Made by a program: the position numbers and the translations under genes. This document shows positions 33,703-41,722 of a stretch of 64,000 bases of DNA, piece after piece. The first letter of the stretch is position 1; each line of letters begins with the position of its first letter. The stretch is from Streptomyces rishiriensis. GTDB taxonomy: Bacteria > Actinomycetota > Actinomycetes > Streptomycetales > Streptomycetaceae. Where the stretch lies: contig NZ_JAUSWV010000002.1 of NCBI RefSeq assembly GCF_030815485.1, positions 5,642,001 to 5,706,000 of the forward strand, read 5' to 3'. The notes under the pieces were generated by a model. It worked only from the letters and a program-made list of their open reading frames with translations. It was not told the DNA's origin and searched no databases.

Positions 33703-34287
33703 TTGCGAAAGCTCACCTACTTCATCGCCTGCTCCGTCGACGGCTTCATCGCGGACGTGCACGGCGACGCCACCGCGATGTACGCCTACGTCGACGAGGA
33801 GTTCCTCGACTTCCTCAAGACGGACCACCCGGAGACCATGCCGACCCACGGCCGACGCGCGCTCGGCCTCGACGACCTCGAGAACAAGAGGTTCGACACG
33901 GTCATCCAGGGCCGGGCCAGCTACGACGTGGCGCTGAAGGAGGGCGTCACCAGCCCGTACGCACACCTGCGCCAGTACGTCGCCTCACGCACCCTCGGCG
34001 AGTCGCCCTCCCCGGACGTCGAGATCATCGCGGACGGCCTGCTCGACAAGGTCCGCGAGCTGAAGGCGGAGGACGGCGGCCTCGACATCTATCTGTGCGG
34101 CGGCTCCCGCGTCGCGGGCGAGCTGTTCGACGAGATCGACGAGCTCGTGATCAAGACCTACCCGATCGTCTACGGCACCGGCATGCCGATGTTCGGCGCC
34201 GCCTTCGACGTCGCCCGCTTCAGCTTCGGCGGGGTGCGCTCCTTCGGCAACGGGGCGGTCGTACGGACGTACGGCAGGGAACGCTGA
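33703..34287 (+). CDS. Dihydrofolate reductase/RibD C-terminal-like reductase
   Basis: This 194-residue DHFR-fold protein of the RibD_C family begins RKLTYFIACSVDGFIAD, its typical first strand and loop. NADPH-binding features are seen around DTVIQGRASYDVAL and LDIYLCGGSRVAGELF. The natural substrate of such stand-alone members is unknown. No ATG fits: I chose the TTG at 33703, which has GGAAAGAG upstream and directly precedes the conserved sequence. A GTG at 33649 in the same frame would overlap the promoter region. It is probably controlled by the divergent TetR. Confidence 0.8.
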   Translation: MRKLTYFIACSVDGFIADVHGDATAMYAYVDEEFLDFLKTDHPETMPTHGRRALGLDDLENKRFDTVIQGRASYDVALKEGVTSPYAHLRQYVASRTLGESPSPDVEIIADGLLDKVRELKAEDGGLDIYLCGGSRVAGELFDEIDELVIKTYPIVYGTGMPMFGAAFDVARFSFGGVRSFGNGAVVRTYGRER

Positions 34288-34321
34288 CGTACGGCGGGGA
34301 GCGCTCGCGTCCGGGCCGCCC

Positions 34322-34335
34322 TACCCTGTAGGGCA
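34322..34335 (+). promoter_or_regulatory. -10 box of a leaderless gene
   Basis: TACCCT at 34322-34327 is followed by 7 bp and then the ATG at 34335. No ribosome-binding site separates them. Confidence 0.55.
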
Positions 34336-34604
34336 TGGACCGGGAACAACGTGCCTGCCCCGCCTGCGGGCAGCCTGTGCAGTCCGTCGTCCGGCGACAC
34401 AAGACGCTGGGCGCGTGGGTCCCGCGCTGGGTGGCGGGCCCGTGTCACAACCCGCGCTGCGAGGCGTACGTGGAGACGGGCGCCCGGCAGGAGCCGGCCG
34501 ACAGCGCGGTCACCGGCGCCGAAGCCGCCGAGAACCGAGGCGCCGAGACCCGGGGCGCCGAGACCGAGGACGAACCCGGGGCCCCCACCGCCCCGGCCCC
34601 CTGA
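34335..34604 (+). CDS. Small zinc-ribbon-like protein, hypothetical
   Basis: This 89-residue protein has two cysteine pairs in its first 45 residues, CPAC (8-11) and later CHNPRC, spaced like a zinc ribbon. The second half is acidic low-complexity sequence (AETRGAETEDEPG) with no predicted fold. The gene seems to be leaderless and ends 19 bp before the phosphatase-like gene, so the two probably share a transcript. Its function is unknown. Confidence 0.75.
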   Translation: MDREQRACPACGQPVQSVVRRHKTLGAWVPRWVAGPCHNPRCEAYVETGARQEPADSAVTGAEAAENRGAETRGAETEDEPGAPTAPAP

Positions 34605-34623
34605 ACCCTTCGAGCGGAGACCG

Positions 34624-35202
34624 ATGACCTGCCGAGTGACCCTGATCCCACCGGCGATCACTTCGGCTCTGCGCGAGGCGCGGTTCGACGACGGCAGCGG
34701 CGAACTGGACGCCGCCGCGGTGCGCCGGGCCCGGTCGGTCGCGGCGCTGCTGCCCGACGCGGACCGCTCGGCGGCCTCGCCCTCCACCCGCTGCCGGCAG
34801 ACCGCCGAGGCACTGGGACTGCCCGCGCCCCAGGCGTCCGCGCCGGCCGCTCTCGACGTGGGCCGCTGGCGCGGCCGGACGCTCGCCGAGGTGACGGCCG
34901 CCGAGCCGGACGCGGTGGCGTCCTGGCTGACGGATCCGGCGCACGCCCCGCACGGCGGGGAGACGGTACGGGCCCTGTGCGACCGGGCCGGGGCATGGCT
35001 GGAGGACATCGCCCGCACTCCGGGCCGGGTGACCGCCGTGGTGGAACCCGACGTCGTGCGCGCCCTGCTCGTCCGCGCGCTGGGCCTCCCGGAACCGGTG
35101 TTCTGGCGGCTCGACGTGCGTCCGCTGACCGCCGTGGACCTGAGTGGCCGGGCGGGGCGGTGGAATCTGCGGGTGGGCGCGCCGTTGGGGGAGGAGCCCT
35201 AG
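34624..35202 (+). CDS. Histidine-phosphatase-superfamily protein lacking both catalytic histidines
   Basis: This 192-residue protein has the overall phosphoglycerate-mutase-like pattern: SPSTRCRQTAEALGL (52-66), GRWRGRTLAEV (80-90) and PHGGETVRAL (109-118). The defining RHG near the N terminus is replaced (TLIPPA, residues 6-11). The second catalytic His, normally in VSHGG..RALL, is replaced as well (VVEPDVVRALL). It is therefore probably a non-catalytic homologue with a binding or regulatory role. The ATG at 34624 has a GGAGA site upstream. It follows the zinc-ribbon gene. Confidence 0.8.
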   Translation: MTCRVTLIPPAITSALREARFDDGSGELDAAAVRRARSVAALLPDADRSAASPSTRCRQTAEALGLPAPQASAPAALDVGRWRGRTLAEVTAAEPDAVASWLTDPAHAPHGGETVRALCDRAGAWLEDIARTPGRVTAVVEPDVVRALLVRALGLPEPVFWRLDVRPLTAVDLSGRAGRWNLRVGAPLGEEP

Positions 35203-35232
35203 GGGGCTCGGCGTGCCCGGTCGGCGGCTCGG

Positions 35233-36012
35233 TCAGTGCTCGGTCGTCGGTCCGGTGGTCCCGGAACCGGGGCGTGGCAGCCCGCCCGTCTCCGCGTCGC
35301 GTCCGGTCAGGCAGTACAGGCCGCCGGTCGGGTCGCGCATCACCGTCCAGTGCGGATGGCGGGCGACCAGGACCGCGCCGAGTTCCTCGTGCCGGGTGCG
35401 TACGGCGTCGATGTCCGGGCCGCAGGCCAGGTCGAGATGGACGCGGACGGGGCCATCCGTGTCGAGCCGCTGGAGCAGGATGCGGACCGGCAGCCCCGGC
35501 GGCGGCTCGACCACGTGGAACTCGGGCCGGGATCCCGGGCGGGCCGACCAGTCGGGCAACAGGCCGCTCCAGAAGGCGACTTCACTCTCGTACGTGGACG
35601 GCGGGAGGTCCATGCACACCTGGTCCAGGCGGCTGCCGGCCACCACGGGCGGCCGCACGGACTCCCCCTGCCACGGCACCGCGCAGAACAAGTGCCCCGC
35701 GGGAGAACGCAGTACGGCCCAGCCGTCGTGCGCGGCGGCCGTCTCCGCGCCCAGTTCCAGCGCCGCCGCGACGAAACCGGGCACATCCTGGACGGAGAGA
35801 TCGAGATGCGCCCCGCCGTCGCCGTCCGCGACCGCCTGGACCTTCGCGCAGGCGTCGGCGGCCTTCGGCAGCAGGGTGACGAACTCCCCGTCGTCGCCCC
35901 TGGGTTCGGAGAGGGACGTCTGCGTGACGGCGGTCCAGAAGTCGCAGGCCCGCGCGAAGCCCGGGGCGGGCCGGTCGACGAAGACGTGGGCCCAGCGGAC
36001 GGGTCGGCTCAT
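35233..36012 (-). CDS. VOC-superfamily protein with two domains
   Basis: This 259-residue protein has two glyoxalase/bleomycin-resistance folds (about 1-115 and 125-240), each starting with a conserved strand (VRWAHVFVDRPA, then RLDQVCMDLPPSTYESEVAFW). Members bind a metal and act as dioxygenases, lyases or antibiotic-binding proteins; the specific role is unknown. Its ATG overlaps the stop of the next VOC gene upstream by 4 bp. The minus-strand unit is AraC-type regulator, single VOC, double VOC. Confidence 0.88.
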   Translation of the reverse strand: MSRPVRWAHVFVDRPAPGFARACDFWTAVTQTSLSEPRGDDGEFVTLLPKAADACAKVQAVADGDGGAHLDLSVQDVPGFVAAALELGAETAAAHDGWAVLRSPAGHLFCAVPWQGESVRPPVVAGSRLDQVCMDLPPSTYESEVAFWSGLLPDWSARPGSRPEFHVVEPPPGLPVRILLQRLDTDGPVRVHLDLACGPDIDAVRTRHEELGAVLVARHPHWTVMRDPTGGLYCLTGRDAETGGLPRPGSGTTGPTTEH

Positions 36013-36422
36013 CCGGTCCGCTCCATGAACCGCAGCATGTTCCCCGCCGGGTCACGGAACGCGCAGTCGCGCACCCCGTAGGGCTGGTCCGTCGGCTCCT
36101 GGAGCACCTCGACGCCTGCCTCCCGCACGCGCGCGTGCAGCGCGTCGCAGTCGGCGGTGGTGAAGATCACCCCGCGCAGCACCCCCTTGGCGAGCAGCCG
36201 GGCCATCGCTTCCCGGTCGGCGGGGGAGAAGTCCGGGTTCGCGCCCGGCGGTTCCAGTACGAGGTTCACGTCCGGCTGGAGCGGCGACCCGACGGTCACC
36301 CACCGCATCCCCTCGAAGGAGACGTCGTTGCGGACTTCGAGACCGAGCACCTCGACGTAGAAATGCAGGGCCTTGTCGTGGTCGTCGACGGCGACGAAAC
36401 ACTGGTGGAGTTTGAGGTCCAT
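36009..36422 (-). CDS. VOC-superfamily (glyoxalase-like) protein
   Basis: This 137-residue single-domain protein begins MDLKLHQCFVAVDDHDKALHFYVEVLGLEV, here split by the usual first-strand and helix pattern. The metal-type residues are His in the first strand and Glu in FRDPAGNMLRFMER. It is related to proteins annotated as dioxygenase or glyoxalase, with no known substrate. The ATG at 36422 is preferred over upstream in-frame starts. It lies 10 bp after the HTH regulator gene and overlaps the following VOC gene. Confidence 0.88.
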   Translation of the reverse strand: MDLKLHQCFVAVDDHDKALHFYVEVLGLEVRNDVSFEGMRWVTVGSPLQPDVNLVLEPPGANPDFSPADREAMARLLAKGVLRGVIFTTADCDALHARVREAGVEVLQEPTDQPYGVRDCAFRDPAGNMLRFMERTG

Positions 36423-36432
36423 GACGTCCACC

Positions 36433-36834
36433 CTAGGCGGGCCGGCCGCGCAGCGGGCGGGTGTACGTCCGGGCCACACAGGACGGGATCACCGCGCCGG
36501 CCTCGTGCGACCGCGCCCGGTAGGCGCTCGGGGTCTCGCCGACCAGTTCGGTGAAGCGGGAGCTGAACGAGCCGAGCGAGGTGCAGCCGACCGCCATGCA
36601 GACCTCCGTCACGGTCAGGTCGCCGCGGCGCAGGAGGGCCTTCGCGCGCTCGACCCGCCGGGTCATGAGGTAGCCGTAGGGCGTCTCGCCGTAGGCCTCG
36701 CGGAAGCTGCGCTGGAAGTGGCCCGGGGACATCAGCGCGGTGCGCGCGAGCGCGGCGACGTCGAGTGGCTCCGCGTAGTCACGGTCCATCCGGTCGCGTG
36801 CCTGCCGCAGCCGCTTCAGGTCCTCGAGGGTCAC
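36433..36834 (-). CDS. AraC-family HTH regulator (DNA-binding domain only)
   Basis: This 133-residue protein is essentially a stand-alone AraC domain with two HTH motifs (LDVAALARTALMSPGHFQRSF, then LTVTEVCMAVGCTSLGSFSSRF). It has no effector-binding domain, so it is more like a MarA/SoxS-type activator. The GTG at 36834 (VTLEDLKRLRQARDRMDRDY) is the likely start. It is first in the operon with the two VOC proteins and probably activates it; the inducing signal is unknown. Confidence 0.85.
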   Translation of the reverse strand: MTLEDLKRLRQARDRMDRDYAEPLDVAALARTALMSPGHFQRSFREAYGETPYGYLMTRRVERAKALLRRGDLTVTEVCMAVGCTSLGSFSSRFTELVGETPSAYRARSHEAGAVIPSCVARTYTRPLRGRPA

Positions 36835-37043
36835 AGGGCCAGCATCGCACGAAGAGAGGCGTCCGGGACGGGACAAGGGACGGGACGCAGGAGCCCAGGA
36901 GCGGCTGGAAGAGGGGCGGGAAGGAGACCGCACCCGGACCGTGGGGCACGCCGTGCTCGGCGGCCCGCGGACCGGGTGCGGACGGGCCCGTCGCGACCGG
37001 CACGAGGCGGGTCGGACGGCCCGGGGCGAAGATCAGGCCTCGG

Positions 37044-37439
37044 TCAGGCCTTCTTGGTCTCCCAGAAGATCTTGTCGATCTCGGCGATGAGCTCCAGGGC
37101 CTTCTCGCCGGTCTTCGGGTCCGTCGAGGCCTTGGCGGCCGACAGGGCCTTCAGGGTGTCGTTGACCAGCTGGTGCAGCTGGGGGTACTTCTCGAAGTGC
37201 GGGGGCTTGAAGTAGTCGCTCCACAGCACGGAGACATGGTGCTTCGCAAGCTCGGCACGCTGCTCCTTGATGACGGTGGCGCGCGCCTGGAAGTGCGGGT
37301 CGTCGTTGGCGGCCATCTTTTCCTGCACGGCCTTCACCGACTCCGCCTCGATGCGGGCCTGGGCCGGGTCGTACACACCGCAGGGCAGGTCGCAGTGTGC
37401 GCTGACCTTGACCTTGGGGGCAAACAGGCGGGAAAGCAT
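37044..37439 (-). CDS. sodN: Nickel superoxide dismutase
   Basis: This 131-residue precursor of Ni-SOD dismutates superoxide in the cytoplasm. A 14-residue propeptide (MLSRLFAPKVKVSA) is removed to expose the Ni-hook HCDLPCGVYDP, in which His15, Cys16 and Cys20 of the precursor bind nickel. The rest is the four-helix bundle. The maturation protease gene sodX lies divergently upstream. Expression in Streptomyces depends on nickel, while the Fe-SOD is repressed by Nur and by an sRNA from the sodN 3' UTR. The stop region carries a repeated AGGCCTGA. Confidence 0.97.
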   Translation of the reverse strand: MLSRLFAPKVKVSAHCDLPCGVYDPAQARIEAESVKAVQEKMAANDDPHFQARATVIKEQRAELAKHHVSVLWSDYFKPPHFEKYPQLHQLVNDTLKALSAAKASTDPKTGEKALELIAEIDKIFWETKKA

Positions 37440-37584
37440 GGAGCGTTCCTTCCTCGTGATCGTCTTCTCAGGTGGGACATTACTCCCTGCGAGACCGCTT
37501 TTCGCGGGTGCCCCCATGGGCTTAGGACAAAAGTCCGGGGTCAGACTGAGACTGGTGGAGGAACAGACCGGGGAGGTGCCGGCG

Positions 37585-38019
37585 ATGCCGGAGCTGTCGC
37601 AGGAGACCGAGCGCGCGGGGGCGGGCGCGCTCTTCGGACTGGCCGAGGTGACCGGCCCGTCCATGGTGCCCACGCTGTACCAGGGGGACCGGCTGGTGGT
37701 GCAGTACGGCGCCCGCGTCCGGGCCGGTGACGTGATCGTGCTGCGGCATCCGTTCCAGCAGGATCTGCTGGTCGTGAAGCGGGCCGCGGAGCGCCGTGAG
37801 GGCGGGTGGTGGGTCCGCGGGGACAACACCTACGCCGGCGGCGACAGCACCGACTACGGGACGGTGCCCGACGAGCTGATCCTGGGCAAGGTGCGGCTGC
37901 GCTACCGCCCGCTGAAGCCCGGTCAGCGCTCGCCGCTGGCGCTGGTGCGCTGGGCGCTGTCGGCGGCCAGGCCGGTGCCGGCCGTCCGGTCCGCCTCCAG
38001 GCGCTTGCGGGCGCGGTAG
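37585..38019 (+). CDS. sodX: Ni-SOD maturation protease (signal-peptidase-like)
   Basis: This 144-residue S24/S26-type peptidase has a Ser-Lys dyad: Ser26 in EVTGPSMVPTLY and Lys65 in DLLVVKRAAER, with the box WWVRGDN after it. It lacks a membrane anchor, as expected for the cytoplasmic protease that removes the SodN propeptide. The ATG at 37585 follows GGGAGG at 8 bp. It is divergent from sodN across 145 bp. The last 97 bp overlap the 3' end of the convergent CGNR gene. Confidence 0.93.
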   Translation: MPELSQETERAGAGALFGLAEVTGPSMVPTLYQGDRLVVQYGARVRAGDVIVLRHPFQQDLLVVKRAAERREGGWWVRGDNTYAGGDSTDYGTVPDELILGKVRLRYRPLKPGQRSPLALVRWALSAARPVPAVRSASRRLRAR

Positions 38020-38552
38020 GCCGCCACGTTGGCGCGGGTGGCGCAGCGGTCGGAGCAGTAGCGCCGGGAGCGGTTGGTCGAGGTGTCGAGGTAGGCGTTG
38101 CGGCACGGGCCCGCCTCGCACAGGCCCAGGCGGTCGACGCCGTACTCGGTGAGGTGGAACGCCAGGCCCATGGCCGCGACGGCCGCGTAGCCCGCCGTCG
38201 CGTTGGACGGGTGATCGGCCAGGTGCATGTGCCACAGCGGGCGGCCGTCGTCGTCGCGGAAGTCGTGGCCGGAGATCTGCGGGCTCACCGGGAACTCCAG
38301 GAGGAGCGAGTTCAGCAGGTCCACCGCGAGGGTCTCGTCACCGCCGTCGGCCGCCTCGAAGACCGCGCGCAGGCGGGCCCGGACCGATCGGAACCGGGTG
38401 ACGTCCGCGTCGGTGGCCCGCCGGCCCGCCGACTGGTTGCCGCTGAAGAGAGAGCGAACCGCCTCGACCGAGGTCAGCGCGTCCTTGCCCCGGGCCGGTT
38501 CCTCGCTGTTGACGAGGCGCACGGCGTAATCCGAGTAATAGGCCAGTTCCAC
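37923..38552 (-). CDS. ABATE/CGNR zinc finger domain protein
   Basis: This 209-residue protein has an N-terminal ABATE domain (about 1-140; YYSDYAVRLVNSEEPARGKD). A C-terminal CGNR-type zinc finger carries Cys pairs in LGLCEAGPCRNAYLD and RYCSDRCATRANVAAYRAR. The family is predicted to be DNA-binding and regulatory. The start is a GTG at 38552. The tail after the zinc finger (about 33 residues) overlaps sodX on the other strand and is low in conservation. Its target is unknown. Confidence 0.85.
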   Translation of the reverse strand: MELAYYSDYAVRLVNSEEPARGKDALTSVEAVRSLFSGNQSAGRRATDADVTRFRSVRARLRAVFEAADGGDETLAVDLLNSLLLEFPVSPQISGHDFRDDDGRPLWHMHLADHPSNATAGYAAVAAMGLAFHLTEYGVDRLGLCEAGPCRNAYLDTSTNRSRRYCSDRCATRANVAAYRARKRLEADRTAGTGLAADSAQRTSASGER

Positions 38553-38893
38553 TTGTAGTCCTTACGAGGGCGCTCTGTGCTCGGGGTGCGGGCAGGGTAA
38601 CGGCCGTTCTTACTCCCAGGGTATTACGCGACGACGGGACGACGCCCCGGATCAACGCGGTCGTGGCGCGCGCGGCGCCACGACCGCATGAATCGGGCCA
38701 GGCTCGACGGGGTGCTCGGCCGGGCCGGGTGGTGGCACGTTCGCGTGCTGGTCGAACAGGGCTTCAGCGAGGCTCGGCCCGCGGGCGGCGGCCGGTGACA
38801 CCCTGTTGCCGGCGCCGAAGCGACCGGGCCCGCGTACCGGCGGAAACCAGCCAGCCGGCGTCGCCGGTCGGCCTGGAGACGTCCCGAACGGCG
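38553..38893. other. Intergenic region with an isolated hairpin
   Basis: This gap between the CGNR gene and the amino acid ABC operon holds a perfect 13-bp inverted repeat, GCGGTCGTGGCGC / GCGCCACGACCGC, with a 5-nt loop at 38657-38687. It also holds a less GC-rich stretch near 38600-38630 that probably contains the CGNR promoter. Frames that cross it lack coding character. Confidence 0.55.
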
Positions 38894-38894
38894 G

Positions 38895-38927
38895 AAGGGG
38901 CGGTACGGGATTCCCGTACCGCCCCTT
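38895..38927 (-). terminator. Terminator of the polar amino acid ABC operon
   Basis: AAGGGGCGGTACGGG and CCCGTACCGCCCCTT are perfect 15-bp arms with a 3-nt loop, 17 bp past the ATPase stop. Confidence 0.9.
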
Positions 38928-38943
38928 TCCGTCCGCCGTGCCG

Positions 38944-39717
38944 CTACAGCACCTTGGACAGGAACGCCTGCGTCCGCTCGTGCTGCGGGTCGGTCAGGAC
39001 GTCGCGCGGGTTGCCGGACTCCACGACCACTCCGCCGTCCATGAAGACCAGGCTGTCGCCGACCTCGCGGGCGAAGCCCATCTCGTGGGTGACGACGACC
39101 ATCGTCATCCCGGACTCGGCCAGGTCGCGCATGACGTCGAGGACGTCACCGACCAGCTCCGGGTCGAGCGCCGAGGTCGGCTCGTCGAACAGCATGAGCT
39201 TCGGGTCCATCGCCAGGGCACGGGCGATGGCGACGCGCTGCTGCTGGCCGCCGGAGAGCTGCGAGGGGTAGCTCCCGGCCTTGTCGGCGAGGCCGACGCG
39301 GTCCAGGAGCTCCCGCGCCCGCTCCCTGGCCTGGGCCTTGCTGACGCCCTTGACCTGGACCGGGGCCTCGATGACGTTCTCCGCGGCCGTCATGTGCGGG
39401 AACAGGTTGAACCGCTGGAACACCATGCCGATGTCCCGGCGCTTCAGCGCGACCTCGCTGTCCTTGAGCTCGTACAGCTTGTCGCCCTTCTGGCGGTAGC
39501 CGACCAGCTCGCCGTCGACGTACAGCCGTCCGGCGTTGACCTTCTCCAGGTGGTTGATGCACCGCAGGAAGGTCGACTTGCCGGAACCGGAGGGGCCGAT
39601 GAGGCAGAACACCTCACCGTTCCTGACCTCCAGGTCGATGCCCTTGAGGACCTCGACCGCGCCGAAGGACTTGTGGACGCCTTCGGCCTTCACCATGGCG
39701 TGGGAGGGCTGCGTCAT
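38944..39717 (-). CDS. Polar amino acid ABC transporter, ATPase
   Basis: This 257-residue GlnQ-type ATPase has Walker A GPSGSGKST (41-49), the Q-loop VFQRFNLFPH, the signature LSGGQQQRVAIARAL and Walker B LMLFDEPTSALDPE. It powers import of a polar amino acid together with the permease and the (frameshifted) binding protein upstream. The ATG at 39717 overlaps the permease stop (ATGA); an internal ATG at residue 8 is also possible. It is last in the operon, followed by a strong terminator. Confidence 0.93.
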   Translation of the reverse strand: MTQPSHAMVKAEGVHKSFGAVEVLKGIDLEVRNGEVFCLIGPSGSGKSTFLRCINHLEKVNAGRLYVDGELVGYRQKGDKLYELKDSEVALKRRDIGMVFQRFNLFPHMTAAENVIEAPVQVKGVSKAQARERARELLDRVGLADKAGSYPSQLSGGQQQRVAIARALAMDPKLMLFDEPTSALDPELVGDVLDVMRDLAESGMTMVVVTHEMGFAREVGDSLVFMDGGVVVESGNPRDVLTDPQHERTQAFLSKVL

Positions 39718-40652
39718 GCCGTGACCCCCTTCGGGCGGCGGGTGGGCAGGACGAGACTCCGCAGACGCTGGAGCGGCGTCGGCGGCAGGGTGCGGCTCGA
39801 GCCGCGCGCGTAGTACCGCTCGACGTAGTACTGCCCGACGCTCAGGATCGAGGTCATGATCAGGTACCAGGCGGCGGCGAGGAAGTACATCTCGACCGTG
39901 GAGCCCGCGTTCTGACCGATGTCCTGGGCCTCCTTGAAGAGGTCGGCGAACTGCACCGCCGAGACGAGCGAGGTCGTCTTCAGCATGTTGATGACCTCGT
40001 TGCCCGTCGGCGGCACGATCACACGCATCGCCTGCGGGATGACGATCCGGCGCAGGGTCTTGGTGTGGCTCATGCCCAGGGCGTGCGAGGCCTCCGTCTG
40101 CCCCTCGTCGACCGAGAGCAGGCCGGCACGGCAGATCTCGGCCATGTAGGCGGCCTCGTTGAGTCCCAGCCCGAGCAGCGCCGTCAGCAGCGGCGTCATG
40201 AAGGACGACCAGTAGTCCTTGTAGATCGGGCCGAGGTTGATGTACTCGAAGACCAGACCCAGGTTGAACCAGACGAAGAGCTGGACCAGAACCGGGGTGC
40301 CGCGGAAGAACCAGATGTAGAACCACGAGATCGACGAGGTCACCGGGTTCTTCGACAGGCGCATCACGGCGAGCAGGATGCCGCCGGCGATGCCGATCAC
40401 CATGGACAGCACGGTGAGCAGCAGGGTGTTCCAGACGCCGTGCATGATGCGGTCGTCGAAGAAGTAGTCGGGGATCGCGCCCCAGTTGATATTGCCTTGG
40501 GCGAAGGCGTAGACGACCGAGCCCAGCAGGGCGAGCGCGACGATCGCCGATACGTAGCGCCCCGGGTGCCGGACCGGGATGGCCTTGATGGCCTCCGGCC
40601 CGGCGGGGGGCGTCGCGTCGGGACCGTCCGTCTTGTTGACGTCAACAGTCAC
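39714..40652 (-). CDS. Polar amino acid ABC transporter, permease
   Basis: This 312-residue HisM/GlnP-type permease has a hydrophilic N-terminal tail of about 35 residues, about five to six hydrophobic segments and the EAA-like loop ASHALGMSHTKTLRRIVIPQAM. It probably works as a homodimer, since only one permease gene is present. The start is a GTG at 40652. It lies between the binding-protein pseudogene and the ATPase in one minus-strand operon. Confidence 0.92.
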   Translation of the reverse strand: MTVDVNKTDGPDATPPAGPEAIKAIPVRHPGRYVSAIVALALLGSVVYAFAQGNINWGAIPDYFFDDRIMHGVWNTLLLTVLSMVIGIAGGILLAVMRLSKNPVTSSISWFYIWFFRGTPVLVQLFVWFNLGLVFEYINLGPIYKDYWSSFMTPLLTALLGLGLNEAAYMAEICRAGLLSVDEGQTEASHALGMSHTKTLRRIVIPQAMRVIVPPTGNEVINMLKTTSLVSAVQFADLFKEAQDIGQNAGSTVEMYFLAAAWYLIMTSILSVGQYYVERYYARGSSRTLPPTPLQRLRSLVLPTRRPKGVTA

Positions 40653-40690
40653 GGGTGGAGCCTTTCAGAGCCGAGTCGAACGATGCGGTG

Positions 40691-41660
40691 TCAGGAACCG
40701 CCGTTGATCTTGGACTCGGTGATCGCGCCGTCCGCGACACCCCACTTCTCGACGATCTTCTTGTACTCGCCGTTGGCGATGATCGCCTGGACGGCCGCCT
40801 GCAGCGCGTCGCGCAGCTCGGTGTTGTCCTTGGCGACGGCGATGCCGTACGGCCCCGCCTCGACCTGGTCGCCGACGATCTCGAAGTACTTGCCGCCGCC
40901 GGCGTTCTTCACGGAGTAGGCGGCGATCGGGAAGTCGGCGGAGACGACGTCGGCGCCCTTGGAGCGCATCCGGGTCTCGGCCTCGGGGTTGGTGGCGAAG
41001 TCCTCGATCTTGAGTGCGGCCTTGCCGTCCTTCTTGCACTTCGCCGCCTGGTCCTTGGCGAGGTCGTGCGAGAAGGTGTTGCGCTGCACGGCCATGGTCT
41101 TGCCGCAGAGGTCGTCCCAGGTCTTGATGCCCTGGGCGTCGCCCTTGTTGGTGTAGAGGGAGACACCGGCGGTGAAGTAGTCGACGAAGTCGACGCCGGC
41201 GCCGACCTTCTTGCCGGTGTCGCCGTCGATGCCTTCCTGGCGGTCCTTGGTGTCGGTCATGGCCGACATGGCGACGTCGTAGCGCTTGGACGCGAGACCG
41301 CCGACGAGGGTGTCGAACGTGGCGTTCCTGGAACTCGAACTTCACGCCGAGCTGCTCGCCCATGGCGGCGGCGATGTCGGGGTCGATACCGGCCGTCTTG
41401 CCGGAGTCGTCCTTGAACTCGACGGGCGCGTACGCGATGTCGGAACCGACCCGGATCACGCCCTTGTCCCGGATCGCCTGGGGCAGCTTGTCGGCCAGCG
41501 GGGCGGCGCTCGTCGACGCGCTGTCGCTGCTTCCGGAGCCGTTGTCCTTGGTCTGGTCACCGCAGGCGGTGAGCAGCAGGGCGCCAGCGACCGCGAGGGA
41601 TCCGACCGCTGCCAGGCGGGTGCGCGCGGCGGTCGTGCGTCGGGTGGAGCTTGCGGTCAT
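40691..41660 (-). pseudogene. Polar amino acid-binding lipoprotein, frameshifted
   Basis: The N-terminal part (from the ATG at 41660, GGAGGAAT site upstream) has a signal peptide with lipobox LLTAC, then binding-protein sequence up to GVKFEFQ. There the frame shifts. The expected continuation NATFDTLVGGLASKRYDVAM is found in another frame and runs in good family sequence to NGGS at 40691. Reading one base fewer in the GG that corresponds to 41327-41328 restores a single frame of about 322 residues. Either a sequencing error or a recent single-base insertion explains this. As written, the protein would be scrambled after about residue 112. Confidence 0.88.
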
Positions 41661-41688
41661 GGTGGATTCCTCCGGCGGATGGATGGAG

Positions 41689-41722
41689 ATGCCGATGGGT
41701 CGACAAATGCCGATGGGTCGAC
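41689..41722 (-). repeat. Tandem 18-bp repeat in the binding-protein leader
   Basis: ATGCCGATGGGTCGAC occurs twice, at 41689-41704 and 41707-41722 (period 18 bp), ending 28 bp upstream of the binding-protein start. It would lie in the 5' UTR or promoter. It may be a pair of regulator sites. Confidence 0.7.

Noticed and set aside
34170..35018. Minus-strand frame over the zinc-ribbon and phosphatase-like genes
   Set aside because: Antisense Ser/Arg/Ala-rich translation; the plus-strand genes have starts, promoters and family motifs.
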